Of a stretch of DNA of 64,000 nucleotides, positions 41,772-49,999 are shown one piece after another. Positions within the stretch are counted from its first letter, which is position 1. Each line of letters starts with the position of its first letter. Both the position numbers and the translations under genes were made by a program. Below the pieces are notes generated by a model. The model made no database searches, was not told the origin of the DNA, and saw only the letters and a list, made by a program, of their open reading frames with translations. Source of the stretch: Actinacidiphila acidipaludis (GTDB lineage: Bacteria; Actinomycetota; Actinomycetes; Streptomycetales; Streptomycetaceae); contig NZ_JAINZZ010000011.1 of the NCBI RefSeq assembly GCF_019890725.1, positions 1-64,000 of the forward strand, read 5' to 3'.

Positions 41772-42917
41772 TCAGCGGGGAGCGGTGAACCGCACCGAGT
41801 GCGCCAGGCCGGGGTGGGCGGCGGCCAGCAGCCGCGCGCCCTCGCGTTCGAGGGCGTCCCAGTCGGTCCCGGTGAGCGGGGCGAACGGGGTGACGACGAC
41901 GGCCGCGGCGCCGCGGTCGCGGGCCTCCTTGTCGAACTGCCAGGTGCCGCCGACGAATCCGTCGACCAGGATGGTGCCGCTCACCAGGCCGTTGACGGTG
42001 ATCACCCGGTTCTTGTCGGCCGTGGCGAGGACGCGGGTGCGGTCGGCGTGGGAGAGCAGCAGGTTGTCGAAGTCGGCGACGAAGCGGGCCGGGACCTCGG
42101 TCGCCGGGTCCGCGAGAACCGCCTCGGGCAGGTCGTAGAGCACGCGGCCGTCGTCCTCGGCGGTGTAGGCGCGCAGTTCGAGAGCGGCGAACGCCTTCCT
42201 CAGCCCGGTGCGGCCCGACCACTTCTGCATGTCGGCGGGGGTGGCCGGCCCGAACGCGGCGAGGTAGCGGCGGACCAGTTCCTGCTCGCCCGGGCCGCCG
42301 GACCCGTCCTGCTCCCCGGCGCTCTCCCGCGCACCGCCCGGCTCACCGACCCAGGTGCCGAGCAGCGCGTACCGCACGCCGCCGCTCGCGCCCCACAGCC
42401 CGCGCGGCGGCACCTGCACCAGCGGCTCGCAGACCCGGAGGGCCTGCAGCAGCGAGTCGGCCCGGGCGTCCGGCCAGCGAGCACCCAGCGCGCCGCGCAA
42501 CTCGCCCGGGGTCATGGGCTGTTCGGCGAGCAGCGCGCGGCCGTACGCGGCCACGGCGGTGAGATCCACGCCGGCGAAACCCGGTGCCCAGGTGGAGGTG
42601 CGCAGCGTGCGGTCCAGCGCCGGCTGGGTCCAGGCGCGCAGCCGCAGCGCGTCGGCCGCCGTCATCAGGTGGACGGTGCCGCGCATCGCCACCAGGCGGA
42701 CGAGCCGGCGCTCGGTGAGGAGCGTGCCGGGTTCGGCGAAGTCGAAGTCCTCCAGGCGGGTCCACAGCCCGAGATACGGCGAGGACGGCACCTGGGACTG
42801 GAGCCCCAGGAGCCGGGCGACGGCCGTCTCGGTGCCGGCCGCCGCGCGCCGCAGCAGCATCTGGCGGTCGAGCAGGGTGCGGTTGAGCGTGCGCCGATCC
42901 AGCGCCAGGTTCCCCAT
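41772..42917 (-). CDS. AlkZ/YcaQ-like winged-helix DNA glycosylase family protein
   Basis: 381 residues of the HTH_42 family. The N-terminal LDRRTLNRTLLDRQMLLRR and LGLQSQVPSSPYLGLWTRLEDF match the family start; QSQ is the position of the catalytic QxQ motif of AlkZ-type glycosylases. Later signatures are AMRGTVHLMTAADALRLR, RRYLAAFGPATPADMQKWSG and LLLSHADRTRVLA, GTILVDGFVGGTWQF. Members remove bulky or crosslinked adducts, sometimes for antibiotic self-resistance; many have no tested role. GAGG precedes ATG 42917. The nearby genes are unrelated. Confidence 0.85.
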   Translation of the reverse strand: MGNLALDRRTLNRTLLDRQMLLRRAAAGTETAVARLLGLQSQVPSSPYLGLWTRLEDFDFAEPGTLLTERRLVRLVAMRGTVHLMTAADALRLRAWTQPALDRTLRTSTWAPGFAGVDLTAVAAYGRALLAEQPMTPGELRGALGARWPDARADSLLQALRVCEPLVQVPPRGLWGASGGVRYALLGTWVGEPGGARESAGEQDGSGGPGEQELVRRYLAAFGPATPADMQKWSGRTGLRKAFAALELRAYTAEDDGRVLYDLPEAVLADPATEVPARFVADFDNLLLSHADRTRVLATADKNRVITVNGLVSGTILVDGFVGGTWQFDKEARDRGAAAVVVTPFAPLTGTDWDALEREGARLLAAAHPGLAHSVRFTAPR

Positions 42918-42988
42918 GTCCTCACCGTAGGCCCCCTTGCGGACACCCCCGGTCCGCAATCAGGGCGGTCGCGGCCCGGGGGGACGCG

Positions 42989-44149
42989 TCAGGCCGCGGG
43001 CGGTCCGAGGCGCCGGTGCGGGCTGGGCGGCACGGGGTGGATCGGGGTGCGGGCGCCGGTGAGCGGCGCGCCGGAGCCGCCGTAGCGGTGCGCGACGATC
43101 TCGGCGGCGATGGACAGCGCCGTCTCCTCGGGCGTGCGTGCTCCCAGGTCGAGCCCGATCGGCGAGTGCAGGCGGCTGAGGTCGAGCTCCCCCAGGCCCG
43201 CGTCGCGCAGCTTGTCGAGGCGTTCCAGGTGGGTGCGGCGCGAGCCCATCGCCCCGACGTAGGCGACCGGCAGCCGCAGGGCCCGCTGCAGCAGCGGCAC
43301 GTCGAACTTCGCGTCATGGGTGAGCACGCAGATCGCCGTGCGGCCGTCCAGCCGCCCGGCCTGGACCTCGCGGTCCAGATAGCGGTGCGGCCAGTCCACC
43401 ACGAGCTCGTCGGCCTCCGGGAAGCGCAGCGGGGTGGCGAACACCGGCCGCGCGTCGCACACGGTCACCCGGTACCCGAGGAACCGCCCGGCCCGCACCA
43501 GCGCCGCCGCGAAGTCGATCGCCCCGAAGACCAGCAGCCGCGGCGGCGGCACGCTGGACTCGACGAGCAGCGTCAGCGGCTCCCCGCACCGGCTGCCGTC
43601 GGCGCCGATCGTGACCGTGCCGGTGCGGCCCGCCTCCAGCATGGCGTGGGCCTCGGCGCCGGCCGTCCGGTCGCGCTCCGGATCGCCGAGCGAGCCGTCG
43701 CGGGTGCCGTCGCCGCGGACCAGCAGGGCGCGGCCCAGCAGGTCCGCGGGCCCGCCGACGACCCGGGCGACCGCCGCCGCCTCGCCCGCGACGGACGCGG
43801 CGAGCGCGCCGGCCAGCTCCGGGCGGGCGGCGGGGTCGACCCGCTGGATGAGGATGTCGAGCTCGCCGCCGCAGGTCAGGCCGACCGCGAAGGCGTCCTC
43901 GTCGGAGTAGCCGAAGCGTTCGAGGAGAGTGCCGGGGCCGTCGCCGGACAGTGCCTCGCGGCACAGGTCGTAGACGGCGCCCTCCACGCACCCGCCGGAC
44001 ACGCTGCCGATCACGTTGCCCTCGCCGTCGACCGCGAGCGCCGCGCCGGGCTGCCGCGGGGCGCTGCCGCCGGTGGCGACGACCGTCGCCACGGCGAAGG
44101 GCAGGCCGCGTCCGCACCAGCGGTGCAGCTCCTCGGCGATGTCCAGCAT
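42989..44149 (-). CDS. xdhC: XdhC-family molybdenum cofactor maturation protein
   Basis: 386 residues. The N-terminal domain begins MLDIAEELHRWCGRGLPFAVATVVATGGSAPRQPGAALAV and has GSVSGGCVEGAVYD, the XdhC/CoxI signature with its Cys. The C-terminal Rossmann domain reads LLVFGAIDFAAALVRAGRFLGYRVTVCDARPVFATPLRFPEADELVVDWPH and LPVAYVGAMGSRRTHLERL. It inserts the sulfurated Mo cofactor into xanthine dehydrogenase. ATG 44149 is preferred because GAGGAG lies 9 bases before it. It is last in the run Xdh subunits, permease, XdhC on the minus strand. Confidence 0.92.
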   Translation of the reverse strand: MLDIAEELHRWCGRGLPFAVATVVATGGSAPRQPGAALAVDGEGNVIGSVSGGCVEGAVYDLCREALSGDGPGTLLERFGYSDEDAFAVGLTCGGELDILIQRVDPAARPELAGALAASVAGEAAAVARVVGGPADLLGRALLVRGDGTRDGSLGDPERDRTAGAEAHAMLEAGRTGTVTIGADGSRCGEPLTLLVESSVPPPRLLVFGAIDFAAALVRAGRFLGYRVTVCDARPVFATPLRFPEADELVVDWPHRYLDREVQAGRLDGRTAICVLTHDAKFDVPLLQRALRLPVAYVGAMGSRRTHLERLDKLRDAGLGELDLSRLHSPIGLDLGARTPEETALSIAAEIVAHRYGGSGAPLTGARTPIHPVPPSPHRRLGPPAA

Positions 44150-44200
44150 GGGGCTCAACTCCTCGTGACGTCCGGTGCCTGCTCGTCGGAACGGGACCGG

Positions 44201-45667
44201 CTACCCGACCCCGAGCCAGGCCTCGATGGGATGCAGGGCGAAGTAGACGCAGAAGACGGCCGTCAGGATCCACATGAAGATCCCCGGCTCGCGCCACTTG
44301 CCCTGGGCGGCCTTGATCGCGGTCCAGGACACGACACCCGCTCCGACACCCGCGGTGATCGAGTACGTGAAGGGCATGAGCGCCACGGTCATGAAGACCG
44401 GCACCGACACCGACCGGTCGGACCAGTCGACGTGCCGGGCGTTGCTCATCATCATCGCACCGATGACCACCAGAGCGGCGGCCGCGACCTGGCCGGGGAC
44501 GATCTGCGCGAGCGGGGTGAAGAACAGCCCGAGCGCGAAGAGGACGCCGGTGACCACGGACGACAGGCCGGTGCGGGACCCCTCGCCGACGCCGGTCGCC
44601 GACTCGATGAAGACGGTCTGCCCGGAGGCGCCCGCGACACCGCCGATGGCCCCGCCGGCGCCGTCGATGAACAGCGCCTTGGACAGGCCCGGCATCCGGC
44701 CGCGCGCGTCGGCCAGCCCGGCCTCGGTGCCCACGCCGATGATCGTGGCCATCGCGTCGAAGAAGCCGGCCAGCACCAGGGTGAAGACGATCACCCCGAC
44801 GGTCATGCCGCCGATCGACCCCCAGCCGCCGAACTCCACGTGCCCGAAGAGTGAGAAGTCCGGCATGGAGACGGCGCTGCCCTGCAGCCTGGGCGCGCTG
44901 CCTCCCCAGTCGGCGGCGGTCAGGTGTCCGGCGGCGTTGACGATCACGGCGAGTACCGTCCCGGTGACGATGCCGATCAGGATGGCACCGGGGATGTTGC
45001 GGGCCTGCAGCATGAAGATGAGCAGCAGCGTGACACAGAACAGCAGGACCGGCCAGCCGGCGAGCCGGCCGCCGGCGCCGAGGGTGACGGGGGCGCTGCC
45101 GTGCGGGTCGCCCTTGCCCACGAACCCGGCGTTGACCAGCCCGATCATCGCGATGAACAGGCCGATGCCGATGGTGATGCCGTGCTTGAGGGCGAGGGGT
45201 ATCGCGTTCATCACGATCTCCCGCAGCCCGGTGACCACCAGCAGCACGATCACGCCGCCGTAGATGACGCACATCCCCATGGCCTGCGGCCAGGTCATGT
45301 TGGGCGCGACCTGGGTGGAGATGACGCCGGCGACGCTGAGTCCGGCGGCGAGGGCCAGCGGGACCTTGCCGACGAAGCCCATCAGGAGGGTGGACACCGC
45401 CGCCGCGAGCGCGGTCGCGGTGATCAGTGCGGCGTGCGGCAGCTTGTGGCCGTCCGCGTCCGGGCCGGACAGCAGGAGCGGGTTGAGCAGCAGGATGTAG
45501 CACATCGCCATGAAGGTCGTGATGCCGCCGCGTACCTCGCGGGGGACCGACGAGCCTCGGTCGGAGATGTGGAAGTACCGGTCGAGCCACGATCTTCCGG
45601 CGGGGACACGCGAGCCGGGGCCCGCGTCCTCCGCCGCGGTGCGCGGCTCCACTGGCGTCTGGGTCAT
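44201..45667 (-). CDS. NCS2/AzgA-type purine permease
   Basis: 488 residues with 12 or more hydrophobic helices. The start of the core, YFHISDRGSSVPREVRGGITTFMAMCYILLLNPLLLSG, is the AzgA (hypoxanthine/guanine/adenine) signature; ALKHGITIGIGLFIAMIGLVNAG and GFFDAMATIIGVGTEAGLADARGRMPGLSKAL follow in the usual order. It imports purine bases, giving substrate to xanthine dehydrogenase encoded upstream. GGGAG precedes ATG 45667 by 9 bases. A terminator-like hairpin and a palindrome lie between it and the Xdh genes, so it may have its own promoter. Confidence 0.92.
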   Translation of the reverse strand: MTQTPVEPRTAAEDAGPGSRVPAGRSWLDRYFHISDRGSSVPREVRGGITTFMAMCYILLLNPLLLSGPDADGHKLPHAALITATALAAAVSTLLMGFVGKVPLALAAGLSVAGVISTQVAPNMTWPQAMGMCVIYGGVIVLLVVTGLREIVMNAIPLALKHGITIGIGLFIAMIGLVNAGFVGKGDPHGSAPVTLGAGGRLAGWPVLLFCVTLLLIFMLQARNIPGAILIGIVTGTVLAVIVNAAGHLTAADWGGSAPRLQGSAVSMPDFSLFGHVEFGGWGSIGGMTVGVIVFTLVLAGFFDAMATIIGVGTEAGLADARGRMPGLSKALFIDGAGGAIGGVAGASGQTVFIESATGVGEGSRTGLSSVVTGVLFALGLFFTPLAQIVPGQVAAAALVVIGAMMMSNARHVDWSDRSVSVPVFMTVALMPFTYSITAGVGAGVVSWTAIKAAQGKWREPGIFMWILTAVFCVYFALHPIEAWLGVG

Positions 45668-45696
45668 GGTGCCAACTCCCAAGGTTCACAGGGGCA

Positions 45697-45714
45697 CCCG
45701 CACAGCTGTGCGGG
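45697..45714. promoter_or_regulatory. Perfect 18-bp palindrome before the permease
   Basis: CCCGCACAGCTGTGCGGG is fully self-complementary and lies 30 bases upstream of the permease start at 45667. It may be an operator or an RNA hairpin in its leader. Confidence 0.45.
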
Positions 45715-45778
45715 ATTTGGGATGCTGCTTGGCCTGCACGACCCGGGGGACGGCCCGAGGCGAACGATTGCCTTGCCG

Positions 45779-45822
45779 CCGTCCGGGGAGCGCGGCGCCC
45801 GTGATGGCCGCGCCCCGGACGG
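45779..45822 (-). terminator. Hairpin after the xanthine dehydrogenase operon
   Basis: CCGTCCGGGG-A-GCGCGGC (45779-45796) pairs with GCCGCGC-CCCGGACGG (45807-45822) with a single bulged base, starting 5 bases beyond the stop of the Mo-subunit gene. Confidence 0.75.
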
Positions 45823-45827
45823 AGTTC

Positions 45828-48245
45828 CTACGATCCGGTGAGGTGCTCGGGCCGGACCGGCGTCCTGTTCAGCTCCAGCCCGGTCGCCTGCCGGATGGCG
45901 GCGAGGACGGCGGGGGTGGAGGACAGGGTCGGGGCCTCGCCGATGCCGCGCAACCCGTACGGGGCGTGCTCGTCGGCCAGTTCGAGGACGTCGACCGGGA
46001 TGGTCGGCGTGTCGAGGATGGTGGGGATCAGGTAGTCGGTGAAGGACGGGTTGCGGACCTTGGCGGTGACCGGGTCGACGATGATCTCCTCCATCACCGC
46101 GACGCCGAGGCCCTGCGTGGTGCCGCCCTGGATCTGCCCGACGACCGACAGCGGGTTGAGCGCCTTGCCGACGTCCTGCGCGCAGGCCAGTTCGACCACC
46201 TTGACCAGCCCGAGCTCGGTGTCGACCTCGACGACGGCGCGGTGCGCGGCGAAGGAGTACTGCACATGGCCGTTGCCCTGGCCGGTGCGCAGGTCGAACG
46301 CCTGGGTGGGCCGGTGCCGGAACTCCAGTTCCAGCTCGACCGCCTCGCCCTCCAGGACGTCGGCGAGGTCGGCGAGCGCCTCGCCGCCGTCGGTGACGAC
46401 CTTGCCCGCCTCCAGCAGCAGTTCGGCGGTGGCCCACGCCGGGTGGTAGGTGCCGAACTTGCGCCGGCCGATGTCCAGCACCTTCTCCCGGACGGCCTCG
46501 CAGGTGTTCTTCACCGCGCCGCCGGTCATGTAGGTCTGCCGGGAGGCGGAGGTGGAACCGGCCGAGCCGACCTGGGTGTCGGCGGGCTGGATGGTCACCT
46601 GGGTGACGCCCAGCTCGGACCGGGCGATCTGGGCGTGCACGGTGACGCCGCCCTGCCCGACCTCGGCCATCGCGGTGTGCACGGTCGCCACCGGCTCGCC
46701 GTTGATGACCTCCATCCGCACGCGGGCGGTGGAGTAGTCGTCGAAGCCCTCGGAGAAGCCGACGTTCTTGATGCCGACCGCGTAGCCGACGCCGCGCACG
46801 ACGCCCTCGCCGTGGGTGGTGTTGGACAGGCCGCCGGGCAGCGCGCGCACGTCGGCCCCCTCGGTGGTCTCCCACTGCCGCTCGGGCGGCAGCGGGCGGG
46901 ACTTGACCCGGCGCAGCAGTTCGGCGACCGGCGCCGGCGAGTCCACGACCTGGCCGGTCGGCATGACCGTGCCCTGTTCCATGGCGTTGATCTGCCGGAA
47001 CTCCACCGGGTCCAGACCGAGTTCGGCGGCGACCTTGTCCATCTGCGCCTCGTAGGCGAAGCACGCCTGGACCGCGCCGAAGCCGCGCATCGCCCCGCAC
47101 GGCGGGTTGTTGGTGTAGAGCGCGACGGCCTCGATGTCGACGTCCTCGACGACGTACGGGCCGATGGACAGGGACGCGGCGTTGCCGACCACCGCGGGTG
47201 AGGCCGAGGCGTAGGCGCCGCCGTCGAGCACGATCCGGCACTTCACGTGGGTGAGCCGGCCGTCGCGGGTCGCGCCGTGCTCGTAGTGGAGCCTGGCCGG
47301 GTGGCGGTGGACGTGGCCGAAGAACGACTCGAAGCGGTTGTAGACGATCTTGACCGGCTTGCCGGTGCGCAGCGCCAGCAGGCAGCCGTGGATCTGCATC
47401 GACAGGTCCTCGCGCCCGCCGAACGCGCCGCCGACGCCGGACAGCGTCATCCGGACCTTCTTCTCCGGCAGGCCCAGCACCGGCGCGATCTGCCGCAGGT
47501 CGGAGTGGAGCCACTGCGTCGCCACGTACAGGTCGACGCCGCCGTCCTCGGCGGGCACCGCGAGTCCGGACTCCGGGCCGAGGAACGCCTGGTCCTGCAT
47601 GCCGAAGACGTAGTCGCCGGTGACGATCACGTCGGCCCGGGCGGCGGCGGCCGCCGCGTCGCCGCGGACGATCGGCTGGCGGTGCACGATGTTGGGGTGC
47701 GGGACGTGGCCGCTGTGGTGGTCGTCGCGGTGCTCGTGGACCAGCACGGCGTCCGGGCCGGTCGCGGACGCCTCGTCGGTGACGATCGGCAGTTCCTCGT
47801 ACACGACGCGGATCTTCGCCGCCGCCCGGCGGGCGGTCTCCGGGTGGTCGGCGGCGACCAGCGCCACCGGCTCGCCGTGGTGGCGGACCTTGCCGTGGGC
47901 CAGCACCGGGGTGTCCCGGATCTCCAGGCCGTAGTGCTTCACCTCGGTCGGCAGGTCGTCGTAGGTCAGCACCGCGTAGACGCCGGAGGTGGCCAGCGCC
48001 TCCGCGGTGTCGATGGACGCGATCCTGGCGTGGGCGACGGTGCTGCGCAGGGTGTAGCCCCACAGCATGTCCTCGTGCCACAGGTCGGAGGAGTAGGCGA
48101 ACTCGCCGGTGACCTTGAGGATCCCGTCGGGACGCAGCGTGGACTCGCCGATGCCGCCCTTGGTCAGGCCGTCCTGGGTGCCCTGGGTCAGGCTGGTGGG
48201 CGTGCGGCCGGGGGCGGTCGCGGCCCGGGTCCGGTGCGCGGTCAT
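45828..48245 (-). CDS. Xanthine dehydrogenase, molybdopterin-binding subunit
   Basis: 805 residues. After a short lead, GESTLRPDGILKVTGEFAYSSDLW begins the aldehyde oxidase/xanthine dehydrogenase hammerhead domain. Mo-binding motifs: LSGVGGAFGGRED, PCGAMRGFGAVQACFAYE (substrate Arg), AGSTSASRQTYMTGGA, and LRGIGEAPTLSSTPAV with the catalytic Glu. It hydroxylates hypoxanthine and xanthine. ATG 48245 or GTG 48251 are both possible; the latter overlaps the stop of the 2Fe-2S gene. Third gene of the xdh operon (FAD, 2Fe-2S, Mo). Confidence 0.94.
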   Translation of the reverse strand: MTAHRTRAATAPGRTPTSLTQGTQDGLTKGGIGESTLRPDGILKVTGEFAYSSDLWHEDMLWGYTLRSTVAHARIASIDTAEALATSGVYAVLTYDDLPTEVKHYGLEIRDTPVLAHGKVRHHGEPVALVAADHPETARRAAAKIRVVYEELPIVTDEASATGPDAVLVHEHRDDHHSGHVPHPNIVHRQPIVRGDAAAAAARADVIVTGDYVFGMQDQAFLGPESGLAVPAEDGGVDLYVATQWLHSDLRQIAPVLGLPEKKVRMTLSGVGGAFGGREDLSMQIHGCLLALRTGKPVKIVYNRFESFFGHVHRHPARLHYEHGATRDGRLTHVKCRIVLDGGAYASASPAVVGNAASLSIGPYVVEDVDIEAVALYTNNPPCGAMRGFGAVQACFAYEAQMDKVAAELGLDPVEFRQINAMEQGTVMPTGQVVDSPAPVAELLRRVKSRPLPPERQWETTEGADVRALPGGLSNTTHGEGVVRGVGYAVGIKNVGFSEGFDDYSTARVRMEVINGEPVATVHTAMAEVGQGGVTVHAQIARSELGVTQVTIQPADTQVGSAGSTSASRQTYMTGGAVKNTCEAVREKVLDIGRRKFGTYHPAWATAELLLEAGKVVTDGGEALADLADVLEGEAVELELEFRHRPTQAFDLRTGQGNGHVQYSFAAHRAVVEVDTELGLVKVVELACAQDVGKALNPLSVVGQIQGGTTQGLGVAVMEEIIVDPVTAKVRNPSFTDYLIPTILDTPTIPVDVLELADEHAPYGLRGIGEAPTLSSTPAVLAAIRQATGLELNRTPVRPEHLTGS

Positions 48246-48247
48246 GC

Positions 48248-48724
48248 TCACACCGCCTCTCCGGTACGGGCGGCCGCCAGGCGGACCGCGTCCAGGATCT
48301 TCTCGTAGCCGGTGCAGCGGCACAGGTTGCCCGACAGGGCCTCGCGGATGTCGCCGTCCGTCGGCTCGGGGTTGCGTTCCAGCAGTTCGTCGGCGGCGAC
48401 CAGCAGACCGGGGGTGCAGAACCCGCACTGCACGGCGCCGGCGTCGACGAACGCCTGCTGCACGGTGGACAGCCGGCCGTCCTCCCCCGCCAGTCCCTCG
48501 ACGGTGACGACCTCGCGGCCCTCGGCCTGGCCGGCCGCGACCAGGCACGAGCAGACCGGCACGCCGTCCAGCCGGACGGTGCACGAGCCGCACTCACCCT
48601 GCTCGCAGGCGTTCTTGGAGCCCGGCAGGCCCATCCGCTCGCGCAGCACGTACAGCAGGGACTCGCCCTCCCAGACGTCGTCCGCCTCCTGCCTGCGGCC
48701 GTTGACGGTGAAGGTCACGCGCAT
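48248..48724 (-). CDS. Xanthine dehydrogenase, 2Fe-2S subunit
   Basis: 158 residues. The plant-type ferredoxin cluster is bound by NACEQGECGSCTV and a further Cys in VCSCLV; the second cluster by QCGFCTPG and LCRCTGY. These eight Cys residues are all present. It passes electrons from Mo to FAD. It overlaps the upstream FAD-subunit gene by 10 bases and the downstream Mo-subunit by the GTGA junction, so the three are made together. Confidence 0.96.
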   Translation of the reverse strand: MRVTFTVNGRRQEADDVWEGESLLYVLRERMGLPGSKNACEQGECGSCTVRLDGVPVCSCLVAAGQAEGREVVTVEGLAGEDGRLSTVQQAFVDAGAVQCGFCTPGLLVAADELLERNPEPTDGDIREALSGNLCRCTGYEKILDAVRLAAARTGEAV

Positions 48725-49611
48725 GGCTGGTTCCTCTCGTCCTGCTGCTTGCCGCGGTACTGCTCCCAGGTCCAGCCGAGGGTGCGGCGGGCCATCACGG
48801 CCAGCGCGTGCCGCCGGTAGGACGCGGTGCCGCGCACGTCGTCGATCGGGTTGGCGGCGCCGGCCACCAGGTCGGCGAACTGCCGTGCCACCGCGGGCGG
48901 TACGGCCTTGCCGTTGTCCCAGAAGCCGCCCTCCTCCAGGGCCGCGGTGAGGAACTCCTCAGCGGTCGTGGCGCGGATCGGGGTCGGGGCGGCCGAGCCG
49001 ATGCCGGTGCGGACCGTGCGCGTGTCGGGGTGGAGCGCGATGCCGAACGCGCAGACGGCGATGACCATGGCGTTGCGGGTGCCGACCTTGGAGAACTGCT
49101 GCGGTCCTGTGGCCTTCTTCAGGCGCACCGCGCGGATCAGCTCGTCCGGGGCGAGCGCGTTGCGCTTCACGCCGAGGTAGAAGTCGTCGATCGGGATCAT
49201 GCGGGTGCCGCGGACCGACACCGCCTCGACCTCGCCGCCGCCGGCCAGCAGCGCCGGATGGGCGTCGCCGGCCGGCGAGGCGGTGCCGAGGTTGCCGCCG
49301 ACGCCGCCGCGGTTGCGGATCTGCGGGGAGGCGACCGTGTGGGCGGCGAGCGCCAGCCCCGGCAGTTCGGCGCGCAGGGACTCCATGATCCGGCTGTACG
49401 GCACGGAGGCGCCGAGCGTCACGGTGTCCTCGCCGACCTCCCACTCCTGGAGCTCGGCGACGCGGTTCAGGTCCATCAGGTACTCGGGCCTGCGGTGGTC
49501 GAAGTTGATCTCGACCATCACGTCCGTGCCGCCCGCGATGGGCACGGCTGAGGGGTGCTCGGCCTTGGCGGCGAGCGCCTCCTGCCATGTGGCGGGACGC
49601 AGGAAGTCCAT
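48715..49611 (-). CDS. Xanthine dehydrogenase, FAD-binding subunit
   Basis: 298 residues. PIAGGTDVMVEINFDHRRP is the FAD pyrophosphate loop of the CoxM/XdhB family, SPQIRNRGGVGGNLGTASPAGDAHP the second FAD contact, and the C-terminal CO-dehydrogenase-type domain closes with ADLVAGAANPIDDVRGTASYRRHALAVMARR. It carries electrons to NAD. ATG 49611 has AGAAGAGA upstream. It is divergent from pucR across a 388-bp gap, so PucR is the obvious regulator of the operon. Confidence 0.95.
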   Translation of the reverse strand: MDFLRPATWQEALAAKAEHPSAVPIAGGTDVMVEINFDHRRPEYLMDLNRVAELQEWEVGEDTVTLGASVPYSRIMESLRAELPGLALAAHTVASPQIRNRGGVGGNLGTASPAGDAHPALLAGGGEVEAVSVRGTRMIPIDDFYLGVKRNALAPDELIRAVRLKKATGPQQFSKVGTRNAMVIAVCAFGIALHPDTRTVRTGIGSAAPTPIRATTAEEFLTAALEEGGFWDNGKAVPPAVARQFADLVAGAANPIDDVRGTASYRRHALAVMARRTLGWTWEQYRGKQQDERNQPCA

Positions 49612-49999
49612 GGGGTCTCTTCTCGGTCTCTCGTCGGCCGCGCCGGCGGTCCGGACGCCCCGGGGGTCCCGGGGAATCCGCGGCGGGCGGGTGGAGCGTT
49701 GCGGAGGGGAGGTGCGGGGTGAGGAGGAGAGGGCGGTGGAGCCGGGGCCCTCCTCTGGAGCCATTCACGCGGTGTGGCCTCAGTACACGGCCGTGCGGCC
49801 GTCCGGGTGCAGTCACTGAAACCATGAAGCACTTGGCTGGCCAGGCCGTGGGTCTTGTAGATTCCTCCTAAAGGGTTCGTCCGGAAACCTCACCGCTTCC
49901 CACCGGTCACACCGGTGGACCAGCGGCGCCGACTTCGGACGGGGCTTCCCCACCGTGCACCCCGCACGGCCCACGCACCTCCACGACAAGGCGACGACG
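49612..49999. other. Control region between xdh operon and pucR
   Basis: 388 bp with no credible gene. Toward pucR there is a weak promoter candidate TTGGCT (49833-49838), 19-bp spacer, TAGATT (49858-49863), overlapping TGGCCA-centred symmetry. The half near xdh is G/C-rich with a purine-rich stretch (about 49690-49745). PucR binding sites would be expected here, but I cannot assign one. Confidence 0.4.

Noticed and set aside
45668..45827. A purine riboswitch before the permease
   Set aside because: The palindrome and terminator hairpin are present, but I see no three-way junction core of known purine or xanthine riboswitch classes.
45664..48597. A 977-codon frame over the xanthine dehydrogenase genes in another minus frame
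   Set aside because: Arg/Pro/Gly-rich out-of-frame translation of the Mo-subunit gene.
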